NCBI GenBank assembly: GCA_037783545.1
Contig: JBBELK010000305.1
Span: forward strand, 1,426,001-1,490,000
From: Henricia sp. BOLD:AAB3569
Lineage: Eukaryota; Echinodermata; Asteroidea; Spinulosida; Echinasteridae
DNA length: 64,000 bases
Direction: 5' to 3'
Numbering within the stretch: the first letter of the stretch is position 1; every line of letters begins with the position of its first letter. This document shows, one piece after another, positions 35,401 to 47,400 of this stretch. The position numbers and the translations under genes were made by a program. Under the pieces are notes generated by a model that was given only the letters and a program-made list of their open reading frames with translations, made no database searches and had not been told where the DNA came from.

Positions 35401-38400
35401 AGGATTAAAGGCTTAAGACTTGAATTGGGTCTTAAAGTCTTGTGACTTGAATTGGGATTTGTTCTTGATGACTTGAGACTTGAATTAAGAAGTGCTCTAG
35501 TAAAGATTTGTGACTTGAATTGGGACGTGCTCCAGTAAAGGCTTGTGACCAGAATTACAGTAGGACTTGCTCTTGGAGATGACCTAGGACTTAGAATCTA
35601 GATGAGGACCATTTTTTTATCTCGTCCCATATTTATTTCATTTCTGTGGTGATTAAACACCTTGCCAATTATTGCAAGTGTTGCAACTGGATAGAACTAA
35701 AATAAAAGGTTTCAGAAGAAAAATTTTGATATGTACATGTACTTTTAAAGTAATCTCAGAAAGGTCTACCACAACACGCTTGGGCAATCCTGGTCACACG
35801 TACGTACAGTATCAAGAGGGCGAAGTTAGTATTTTGAAATTTCTCAATTAATTTTTGTTCTCAATTTCTGGACATGCGAAGTTAATATTTCATCCTGAAA
35901 TTGGTATACATGTAGGCCTTTTTCTATTTTCAGGAGATACATGTATATACAGTATATCTTTTGGAAATAGATATCTCTAAATGTTAACTTGGCACGTTAT
36001 ATTTGATGGTTGACACTTGATGTTTGATGCGTACGGTACATGTATGTGTGACCAGGGGCCAATTTCATGGTGCTGTTTAGCACAAATTTTCTTAGCACAG
36101 AATTTCTTTGCTTTGTAAAATGGTTTTCCCAGCCAAAATTTTATGTCAAAATTGTGTTTTTAAAGGCAGTATACATCATTGGTAATCTCGAAAATCAGAA
36201 ATGTTCACAGATTTACGCCTAACTTACACAATATAAACATGATGACCGTAGAAAACTTCCCCTAAAATGGTTTTGTCTGAAGTGCTATAGTCTTTGAGAA
36301 ATGAGTAAAACAATTAGTTTTCGTCTCATGAGACGAAAATTAATTTCGCCCCAAAACCATTTCGCCCAAGTGCCATTTCGCCCCAAACCACTTCGCCAGA
36401 GTGCCATTTCGCCCCAAATTACTTCATCCAAACACTACATCGCCCGAAAACCACTTCGTGCACAGGCCGTGGTTCAGGGCGAAATGGTTCAGGGCGAAGT
36501 GGTTTTGGGGCGAAATGACTGCAAACCCTTTTTTTACTGTTTTCTCAAAAGTTAGACGAAGTACGGAGCTGGTTTTTGCTCAGGTTGGTTTTAATCATGC
36601 ATATCTTCAATCACACAGGGGGATAAAGCTATTTTTAACAGTTTACCAATCATGTATACTATCTTTAAAAATAGCAGCAAAACATTAGTAAATACATATC
36701 ACATACAATTTTGGCTGGCACCCATTTTTGCAATGTAGAAGCGGATAAATTCAGTGCAAAGCAAATATTTGTGCTAAACAGCGCATTGAAAGTGGCCCCA
36801 GGCCTTAACAGGTTTTTCTTTGTTCCCACCTAACCATGGGCCAATTTCATAGAGGTGTTTAAAGCACACATATTTGCTTAAGCACAAAAAACTCTTAGTA
36901 GAGAACGTTACCAGTGAAATCCTTATGTGATAGAAGTAGTGTATGACCAGTGTTAGAGGACTGTTTCATTACCATGACAATCTTTTTGAAATCCAGAAAA
37001 GAGAAGCAGCATCTGTGGGACCGCGCCGTACACTTCATCAACACCAATGAGTCACGGGTACGCGTGGAGACCCAACAAGTCGCTGGGGAGGAGTTCCTGG
37101 TGTGGAGATGGATGCTGCCCTCGCCTGTCGTGTCGTCGTTCACTCCCATGACCGAGTTGGTACGTAGCGGTCATGTTCTTCAACATCATAAAAATAACAG
37201 TTAATTAGACTTTGGGCTTGTTTGTTTTATCACATATCCGAATCAGGTCCCGAGATATTTCACTGTGTGGAAACAAACAAAACTGCTTTGATCTAGAATC
37301 TCAAATCACGTGAATAGCAATTTATTTACAGAATTTGAAAAATTTCTGTTCATCCATGACAATCATCGTAAATAAACAAGCAGTTTACTCGCACAGAAAT
37401 CTTTGCAACGTTCACGTCACCATTTTGGATCTACGGTAGCGCTGAACCATCTCTCGGGAAGAATCCCAGAGATCACGCATCTCAATCAGAATCTGTGCAA
37501 ACACACCCTTAATTTGTTTTGCCCTTAACTGACGTACATGTACATGTAGTAACTTTATGTAACATTGATAACGTGACGTACATGTAACTTATTAACAATG
37601 TTGTAATGACTCGGACTCGAGACTTGGGACTCGAGTCTCAATTTTGACTCGTCTTAATTTTTTAATAACTAAGTCTCCAACCTCAAACCTAAATTGACTT
37701 GAATTGGACTTGATTTTGTTGTTTTACTCAAGTCTGCCAAAGATGGATTTAATATTTAAAGGCACGGTACATCATTTGCAATGCACCAAAATTGTTGATA
37801 GCAATGGTAACAAACACTACATGTATTTATTTTTGTCCAAGATGGTACATGTACATGTTTAAAAAATATTTGTGCAGACACATTTTTTACCATACACTTA
37901 AAACACAAAAATATGTACATTTTAAAGGTTCAATTTCTGAAGCATTGATACATCTATGTAAATAAATTACTGCAGACTTGTTTACCAACATTCTTCTTAA
38001 GATTTAATATGTTATGCCCTTTTTTCAGGAATCCATAAAAAGGTTCATCTTGCAAATGATATCGGTGTTTAAAAAATGCAGTGCAGTATCAAAATTTTTT
38101 TGCCATTTTGGGGACAAAATCTTATTTTGGGATCAACAGAAATGTAAGCTTTGTTTAAAACATGTCTGACCTGAACAAGAACAATATGTTACTTGAATGG
38201 AAGTTCTAGCAGACTACATTGTAATTTTGAAATTACCGTAGCTTAATCAAATTTACTGCCGTGACTGCTTGATTTGACCTGACCTGATTTGACCAACTTC
38301 AAATGACAGACTCGACTTGACAGTCTGTGGATTTTTTTCAATTGTACAATTGTTGGGAAGGTGGTACCAACAGGCACGAGTTACATATCTATGATCTCTC

Positions 38401-41400
38401 AGATGACAAATACGGGTGGAACACCTGAAACGATTCTCATATGGCTCTAAAGTTGCTTATATCCCCCAGTGTAACCAATGGCCGACTTCATAATTGGAAG
38501 TTCACTGTAAAAGTGGCATTACAAAAGTTGACCAAAGATTTATGGAGGCGCCTCGACTTTTGGCTTTCGTCAGTTGAATGAGGTCATACAATTTCTGATG
38601 TTAATACTATACATGTAGTGTCTACGGGTCTGTACAATATTTTGTCTTCAATGTAATTGTGAAAATCTAAGGCTTTAATAAGCATTAAAAAGGCTTAGTA
38701 TTAAATTGAGTTCTCAAAAGTCACATAAAAAAGGACAAAGTGAGTAACAATTTTGTCTATCATATTTTTTTTCAGTTTGCAAATAACAATAATCTAAAAC
38801 TGCACCTAAAAATACCATAAAATGCATTTTTTTCCCATTGAAAATTGCTCACTTTTTAGCAATCTCTCAGAGGCATTTGTTTCTTTTATTTTTTATTATC
38901 TGTTTATATTTTTGATTGCAATTTTACTCTTTCGATTGTATTTTCAACCTCTTCTTGCAAAACTTAGAGCGAAATAATTGGCTTCTTTTTTTTTTTGCAG
39001 GAGTTGAATCCAAACAGAGTAAAGGTGTGGCAAGGAACAGGTGGGTCAAATCCTCTGAATTTCAAGAAATTTGATTTTGGTTTGGGAGAAAAAAATTAAC
39101 CTGAATCGCAATGCATGCGAACTGTTTCAGAGACCAACATTTGTACGTACATGTAGGCCAAGTTAGCCTTTTGTGTCAAACCATTGACTACGATCCAGAT
39201 TCTTCACTTTTAAATGGTGGTGCAGTTTTAAAAGTCTGCATACTGTGCTGTCATTCCTACTTGATGCAAACCAATGCCTAGCAACCAACAGTCTGGTTGC
39301 TTTGTGCCATTCTCTCCCACCGTGAAGACGGTATTGATTCTGTACTGTACATCTGCCGCGTGCGTCTGGTCACGTTACATACCAACAGAAATTGTGTCTA
39401 GTCATCTGGATGCTAAGTGTGCATGTGAAAAGAAGTAAGTCAGTACATCAGACATTATTCACGTGAAACATGCAAGAGGCTAATGCATAGTTCCGAGATT
39501 GCCCAGTTAACCCCGCCCCTTAGAAAAAAAAGGCGACACACAACGTACAAAGCAACGGGACTCGGCATGGAAAGCACAGATTCATTGGAGAAAACTCGAA
39601 AGGTATTTATGTTTTAGGGTCAACAGTTACCGTAGCACACTGAGCGAAGGGCTAGTAATGCAGGGATGACATATATTCATAAAAATGCGCTTTCCTACCT
39701 TTGAACAGCGAATCGCCCGACATTGAAACAAAAATTCACCCGGTCACTGGGGCATACAACATACAAACTGTACGGGCAGAAAATCGCGTGATTTTTGTGA
39801 TGATTGCATCACTTTGACCTATGTGAGCGCTGTCTGCTAGCTGTTGTGATTGGTCGGCGGGTTTGGCTTGATTGACAGGTCGGAACTATGTATTTCAAGA
39901 AGTTGTTCAGCAGTAAATACTGCTTAGCAAATTTTCATGTTAGTACTACTCAAAAAGCAATACGAATGACAAGAGATTTTACCTAGTAACCTGTTTTTTT
40001 CCCCTAAGCAGTACTTACAAAAAACGGCTCTACAAAATTGGGCCCTGTTTATTTTATATAGTTTCCGTACAGCTCCGATTAGCTCTGGTAACACGACTTC
40101 AGCGGAAACACACCAGGTCACAGAGGAAATAGGGAACAGGTTGTTAGAATTACTGGATAATATAAACAGGGGAATACCTGGACACAGTAGAAACACAATC
40201 TTCCTGGATAACCCTGTTTCACCAAACAGACTCGCTCCCTAGACTTGTCTGTGCTTCTATATATAAATAGGACCAATGTTTTTGCATAGCCTTCAGGGGT
40301 GAATTTCAACACAAAAAGTTTACATGCCTGAATCTTGGGGAAACCAAATGCAATTTGCAAATTTGACGTCGCAGCGAAGTTTTTGTGCTTCGAATACCCA
40401 GTATTAAAGTTGAACTGGTTTTAACTTGTAGAATGTTTGCCGCGAAATGTTTGATGTCAGATTTATGTATGAATAGCACTACTGATGAATAGGTGATTTT
40501 TTTTGTTTATGACTGGGGAACTGCCAGTGTGAATTAATTCGATACAAATGTGAACAGATGTCCATGAGTTTGAGAAAACTGGATGCAGTGAAAAACATCT
40601 TGGCTCCACCGGGATTCGAACCTTGGACCTTCTGCTTAACGTGCAGACGCCCTACCGATTGAGCTATGAAGCCAATTGAGCTATGAAGCCAATTGGTGGT
40701 CTCAAAACACGGTATTGCAGTTGTTCCTCACTGATTGGGATTGGCTATCACGTGAGCTTAACAAGCCTCACAGAGGGATAAACCCATTAATGAGGTAACC
40801 ACCCCTCCCAGAATTGACCTAAGATACAACTAAAACTCCTGCCCGTCTTGATTTACGTCAGATTTACATGTCAGATTCGCGTTCGTGTTCATTTTCTCTT
40901 TATGTATAAACTGGCCTTCAACTCTTCAGCATCCTTTCTCAAGCACATTTTTACTGAAGATTCAGTATTATAATTCAAACTAGGCCTGGGCTACATTTGT
41001 AATTGTTGAATTTTTTTTGGTAAAGTTTCCTTTTAGGCCTGAAGTTGTTAATGCTAATTATGGATTGTTTTGCCCTTACCCGACATAACTTTAGCACTGT
41101 ATTACTCAGTGCTTCCCCGAGACACTACGAGAAAAACTTCATAGCATGCGTGGTCGGGACGTGAACCCATGACCTTCTGCATACTTGGCAGACGTCTTAA
41201 CCACTCGAACACCGAGCTGGCTGGTGTTAATCATGTAGCAGCGAGAACCGCTCTCCACCCAAGTTGATGTGACGAGCGATGCGCGTCACATTTACGCACG
41301 AAAAGGCTCAGTGTGAATCCACCTTAGGGCGGGTTCACACTGAACTGCTTTCCACCCAAGTCGATTCTGAGGTTTTTAATGTGTCGTTTCACTCCAAATT

Positions 41401-44400
41401 CCTTTTCAGATTGCTTTTTCTCAAAGCGATGCGCATCACATTTACGCGCGAAAAGGCTCAGTGTAACTGAAGCACTTTTAAACTTTGGTGGTCAGGGGTG
41501 GGGGAACGGGGGAAAACATAAAAGTCAATAGATTGGATGTACAGATATGAACAAGTTTTAAAAATATCCAATGTCTGACTCGCTTCCCTTGATAACTATT
41601 CAGCCTTCTTAATAAAATATACAGATTTAGCTATGATCCCAGGGGGCCCCCTTCAGCTAAGTAGAGTCACAGGCCATAAACCGAACCCCCTGTCTATAAA
41701 AATTGAACCCCCTGTCTGGCCCATTACCTGCAGCTCACCTGAGGTGAATTGGACAGGGATTTCCTGCTAGGACTAATGTTTACCTAATTAACGACAGGTC
41801 GAGGGGAAGCAATATGTGATTGATTCACCTGTGGCTTGGGGGCACCTGTTGTGAATACTGTGTGCCCATTGGCTTGTTGTCTGACTAGTGGGATTGGGGT
41901 TTGTGGGACACAGGTGGTCTGAAACTGTCACGTTTTATAAACGGGCTTTCAGAAACGGTAGTGTACATGTAAATAATATGTGTGGGGAAAGGGGAAGCTA
42001 CTGATCTGTGCTGAAAAGCATCCTGGATGGTCAATTTTAAAGACAGATTAGAAATCTTTTAAAAATAGGAACAGCATACATGATGTTGATAAACTGCCTT
42101 GTGGAAATTTCAAACACATACATGTAGATGCAGTAATGCATGGTTTTTGTGTGTGAATGAGTGGTAAAAAATATGTCTGCAGACAACTTTTAAAAAAACA
42201 ACACCTTCAGTAGGCAATTTCTCCCACAAAGGTACCATTTACACAGGAACAAAATCATGTGGTGTTTGTTACCATTGCTATGAACACTTTTAGTCGGATC
42301 TTTCTTGTCAACTCAATCTCCTGCAGTCTCGTCAATCTAACTACTGTTGTCACTTATCAATTTTGTCATCACTGATCATTCTACATGTCCCTCTGCCCCC
42401 AGGAGTCGGACCCACTTCCTGTAATCTGTCAATGCCTTTTGTTCTTTGTCATGCAGCCTTTGACAATTTGGACACAGCCATCAAGATGCCTCGCTACAGC
42501 CCAACACCCTGCCTCAAGATCAGAAACATGTTTGATCCTACGCTGTGAGTCATGTCGCTTTGTTACATGTTGCGCATTTTATTGTCTTCCTGTTTTCCTA
42601 GGAAGGGGAGTTCCTATTTTGGCCCTGCTCCAAGCTTTTTACATGCTTTGTGAAAGTTGTCCTGTGGGTGGGTGTGGAAATCATTTTGTGTTGTGGTTTT
42701 ACTCTCTTGAGAGTAATTGGGACATCCATTAAAACGAGACAGTGAGACAGTGTTTCTCTTACGTCGTGACGCTTGACTTCATTAGAGCTGATTTTATTTT
42801 TTTTATAAATAATGGGGTTCACAGAATGATTACCCTAAGCATATAATCCATATCGAATAGCTGCTATGTCAGGCGCGGATCCAGAGGGGGCGTTTTGGGG
42901 GTCAAACCCCCCCCCCCCCCCCCCTGCTCCGACACCAAAAAAAATAATTTAATGCATTTTGTGTGTGTCCGCCTGCCGAAACGAGCTGACATAAAAAATT
43001 TGACGGGCAAAACCCCTCCCTGGTGGCAAAACCCCCCTCCTGGAAAAATTCCTGGATCCGCCCCTGTATGTTGTAGGGCAGCTTCTTTGTTCCTTGAGGA
43101 CATGCATGGTTGTGCATTTTGTGCTTACATTGATAATTAATTTAAAGGCAGTATACATCATTGGTAATCTCGAAAATCAGAAATGTTCACAGATTTAAGC
43201 CTAACTTACACAATATAAACATGATGACCGTAGAAAACGTCCCCTGAAATGGTTTTGTCTGAAGTGCTATAGTCTTTGAGAAATGAGTAAAACAATTAGT
43301 TTTCGTCTCATGAGACGAAAATTCAATTCGCCCCAAACCACTTCGCCCGAGTGCCATTTCGCCCCAAATTACTTAGTACAAACACTACATCGCCCAAATG
43401 CTACTTAGCCCCAAAACCACTTCGTGCACAGGCCGTGGTTCAGGGCGAAATGGTTCAGGGTGAAGTGGTTTTGGGGCGAAATGACTGCAAACCCTTTTGA
43501 CTGTTTTCTCAAAAGTTAGACGAAGTACGGAGCTGGTTTTTGCTCAGGTTGGTTTTAATCATGCATATCTTCAATCACACAGGGGGATAAAACTATTTGT
43601 AACAGTTTACCAATCATGTATACTATCTTTAAATAACAAAAGTTGCCCTACAAGGTGGCAGCTATTCGATACGGTCTATAAACCGTATCCTGAATCGAAC
43701 ATGTTACTCAAAACATGACGGGAGCGATTCAATAAACTAGTGCGATCTTATAAATGCAAGTTTTATTTAAAAAACTGTTGAAATTTTACTCATAATGTAG
43801 TTTGAATTGATAAAGTATACATGTAGGTTCTGTTAGGGGGGTAAAACCAGCAGCTACCAGGGGCGGATGTGGGGGGCGCACGCCCCCCCCCCCCCCCCTT
43901 TTCCAAAAAAACCTTTTTTTTTGCACACTTTTCCTGCTTAAAGTGGTTCAATATTGCCCTAGATCGCACCACAGCATCTATAATCCATCTAGAAGCCGTT
44001 AGGGCTTCGCGCTACGCGCTCGCTATTTCATTGTCATCAGCATTTCATGCTTATAAATTTCACGCTCCCCCCTTTTCAAAATCCTGGATCCGCCCCTGGC
44101 TACCTTTCCCAAAAGGAGCAGGTTAAAATGATTTGAAATGTAGCAGTGGTTGTAAGAGTTGAAAAATGCCTTTGTGTCCTCCCTTATTTAAAAAATTTTC
44201 TTAAATAGTATCAAAACTTTACTACCAAGACATGTCAAAATTGCTCATGAGTTAAAATCCATCTAGTGGATAGCGTAGCAGACTTTCGGGCGATAAGTCC
44301 AAGGTTCGAGGCATGGTCATTGCTATTGCCTTGTATTTTTAGAGAAGACACTTTACTCAACATTGTCTCTCTCTACCCAGGTGTATAAATAGGTTCATGT

Positions 44401-47400
44401 ACAGCAAATACTGGTTGGGGAAATCCAACTGCTGGGGTTAAACCTGCGATGGACTGGTATCCCATCCAGGGGGAGTAGCAATGCTCCTAGTCACTCCATA
44501 CCATGGAAACTAACAACCTGTTGGGGAAACCCAACTAACTGCTGGGGGTAAACCTGCGATGGACTGGCATCCCATCCAGAGGAAGTAGCAATGCTCCAAG
44601 TCACTCCATGCCATGGAAACTAAAGGCCTGATGGGGAACCAAACTAACTGTTGGGGTAAACCTGCGATGGACTGGCATCCCATTCATGCGCCTATTCTCT
44701 CCCTGCCCTGGAAACTAATGGCCTGATGGGGAACCAAACTAACTGTTGGGGGTAAACCTGCGATGGACTGGCATGCTCTCCAGGGGGAGTTACAATGCTA
44801 TGAATTAAAACCATGGAAACTAACAACCTGTTGGGGAAACCCAACTAACTGCTGGGGGTAAACCTGCGATGGACTGGCACCCCATCCATGCCATGGAAAC
44901 TGAGGATGAGTACGGCCGTATGAGCCAGCTTGGCTCGTGAAATGATTTTATCCGTCTTCCATGTCTGCCAAATATGTTCAAAGGGTGTTCCATTTCTGCA
45001 AAGGAAACATTTCCTTTCCTCATTGTAAATAGCAATAATTCAAAGGAAACTTGCAATTACGGGAGTATGCAGTCATCACAAAGTCCTATCAAAGTTAACC
45101 TTTCTGAATATGATTTTGTGCTATTTTCTGATGACACATGTTGACTCCATTAATTTGAAGATCATTTTTTTGAGTGAAAACTGAATTTTTGTACAGTCAG
45201 GTTGTGGCCAAAGAGGATAAAGTACATAATGTTGACACTTATCTCACTTGTCCCCAGAGGAAACGTTTAAGACAGTCTGCATATTTTAATCAAATACAGT
45301 AATGTTTACAAAGTTCATGTCATTTTTAATGGAGCACAGATTCCATGATGTATGTATTAAGCTGTCATAAAGAGTCCCCTTATTGAGAATTCATTTCAAA
45401 AATATTTACAAAGGCACCAAATACAATAGGGCACTAAAATGAAAACGTCACCATTTGTGTGTTGTCACGGTTATTGGGTCTACACTCAAACTAGTGAACG
45501 TTTTCCCTGCGCTTCAGGAATGGACATTTGAGAATGCTCACACCCAATTATTATGGCAACTGACGTCACACTTTAGTAGTCTATAGGTAGTCTTAAGTAC
45601 ATGTAGTACTACCCTGCTGAATACAAAAACATTACCCTGGTCATGGGTACAACTCGGGATGTGTGCAGCCTTGGCAGCCTGACTAAGTGCAGAGGGGGCT
45701 ACAACCCTTGCTAGTATACAAATACAACATGGTTTGATGGGAGATAGTGAAAACTAACGACCCCGAGGTGTTGGATGATTGGCACTATCTCCCGAGGCGT
45801 AAGCCGAGGGAGATAGTGCCAATCATCTAACATATTCATCAGGTAGCCACGGTATTTCGAGAAATGTCTTTGCAAGCCGAAGCGGATCGTCTGCATCGAT
45901 TTCTTTGCATAGTATTGCCTGGCCGGACTTGGTGCGAACTTCGGCATAGAAGCGGCGTAGAAAGTCGTTTAATTCTTGTTCTTCCAACTGTTCTACTTCA
46001 TTTATGGTCATTCCCCTGTATTCTCCGTATGTTGCAAGTATGCAAACTGCATTTTCGACTGCTCGTTTTGTTTCTTTAGCATCTTTTTTGTCCAAAATTT
46101 CGTCAAGTTCTTCCTCTGTTAATATCGCAAAGCGAGCACCACCGGACGCCATTTTGATTTATGCTGTAATAGACTGGTACAGTGACTCTTTCACTAATCT
46201 CTATTGCACAAACGAGAAGTGCATGCGTCGTCGGTAAAAAGATCACAGTGTACTGGAACAAATCTAGGCCGTGTGATAGTACCCGTGTGTTAGTAAAAAC
46301 TAACACACGGCTGAGTTGCTGGAATGGACTAATGAGATACTGCGGCTGCCTGCCTGATGAATATTTATGAGGTATAGTAATACCCATTTAATCCTGGGGG
46401 TAGAGGCAACTTAGTGTAAAGTGCCTTACCCAAGTACACATGCACCATAGACACGAGCCATAACTGTTGCAATTAAAGAATGCCTTGATTTAAATGCTCC
46501 AAAGTGCTTGGGCTTGGTAGTGGACTCATGCTGTGGAATATCTCCCTTGGCTGCACCTCAGGGAAATAGCCCAATCATCCAACACCTCAGGGTCATTAGT
46601 TTTGACTATTTCTCCTCACACCATGTTGTATTTGTATATTATTACATGTCCCAACCCCAAGACTAACTTGCATGTGGATATTTCATGTGTAGGGAATCCG
46701 ATGGGGACTGGCACATAGCAATTGAGGATGCTGTGTTGGAGCGATGTGGTGACAATGGAGGCATTGTTCATATCGCTGTCGACAAAAGCTCAAGAGAGGT
46801 AAGTAGCTCATAAAAATGCAGGTGCGAATTCGTGGTTTGGGCATTTTTACGGTAACTGACGTTACATGTGTAACATGAATTACCGTGAAGATGCCCTTAT
46901 AATGACCCAATGCAGCGTGTCATACATGTGGGTACGGTAACGGGGGCATTTTGGCAACACATACCATATTTTCCAGGAAATTCCTTTGTCTGGTCTCAAA
47001 ATAAAAGAAACAAGTTTAAGTTGTTCTGAAGAGATAACTTAGGGTTACAAATAGTGTGACAACATGCCTTTCTAAAAACCCTGTGTACAAATTTCCAATA
47101 TGTGCTTGTAACCGGGACGGACACTTGTGTTACATTTTAGGCCTTATATTGGAAATTTGTACACAGGGTTTTTAGAAAGGCATGTTGTCACACTATTTGT
47201 AACCCTTTTTGGGCCTAAGTTATCTCTTCAGAACAACTAAAACTAAAACTCATGTCTTTTATTTTGAGACCAGACAAAGGTATTTTCTGGAAAGTATGGT
47301 CTGTGTTGCCAAAATACCCCCTTTACCGTGGAAAGACCCACATGTATGACACGCTGCATTGGGTCATTATAAGGGCATCTTCACGGTAATTCATGTTACA

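Larger units (their letters stand above)
42846..43685. mobile_element. ATCGAATAGCTGCCATCTTGT MITE, host of two insertions
   Basis: Left end TATCGAATAGCTGC (about 42851), right end GGCAGCTATTCGATACGGTC. The body is split by a 5-bp-TSD element (42870-43066) and by TTCGCCC MITE copy 4 (43146-43628). A complete relative lies at 55958-56085. Confidence 0.75.

Noticed and set aside
40602..40673. tRNA-Asn(GTT) gene on the minus strand
   Set aside because: T-stem mismatches, a duplicated 5' end and a SINE tail shared with other copies mark it as a SINE.
42905..42922. Poly-C tracts as regulatory elements
   Set aside because: They sit at the same place in both 5-bp-TSD elements, so they are part of those elements.
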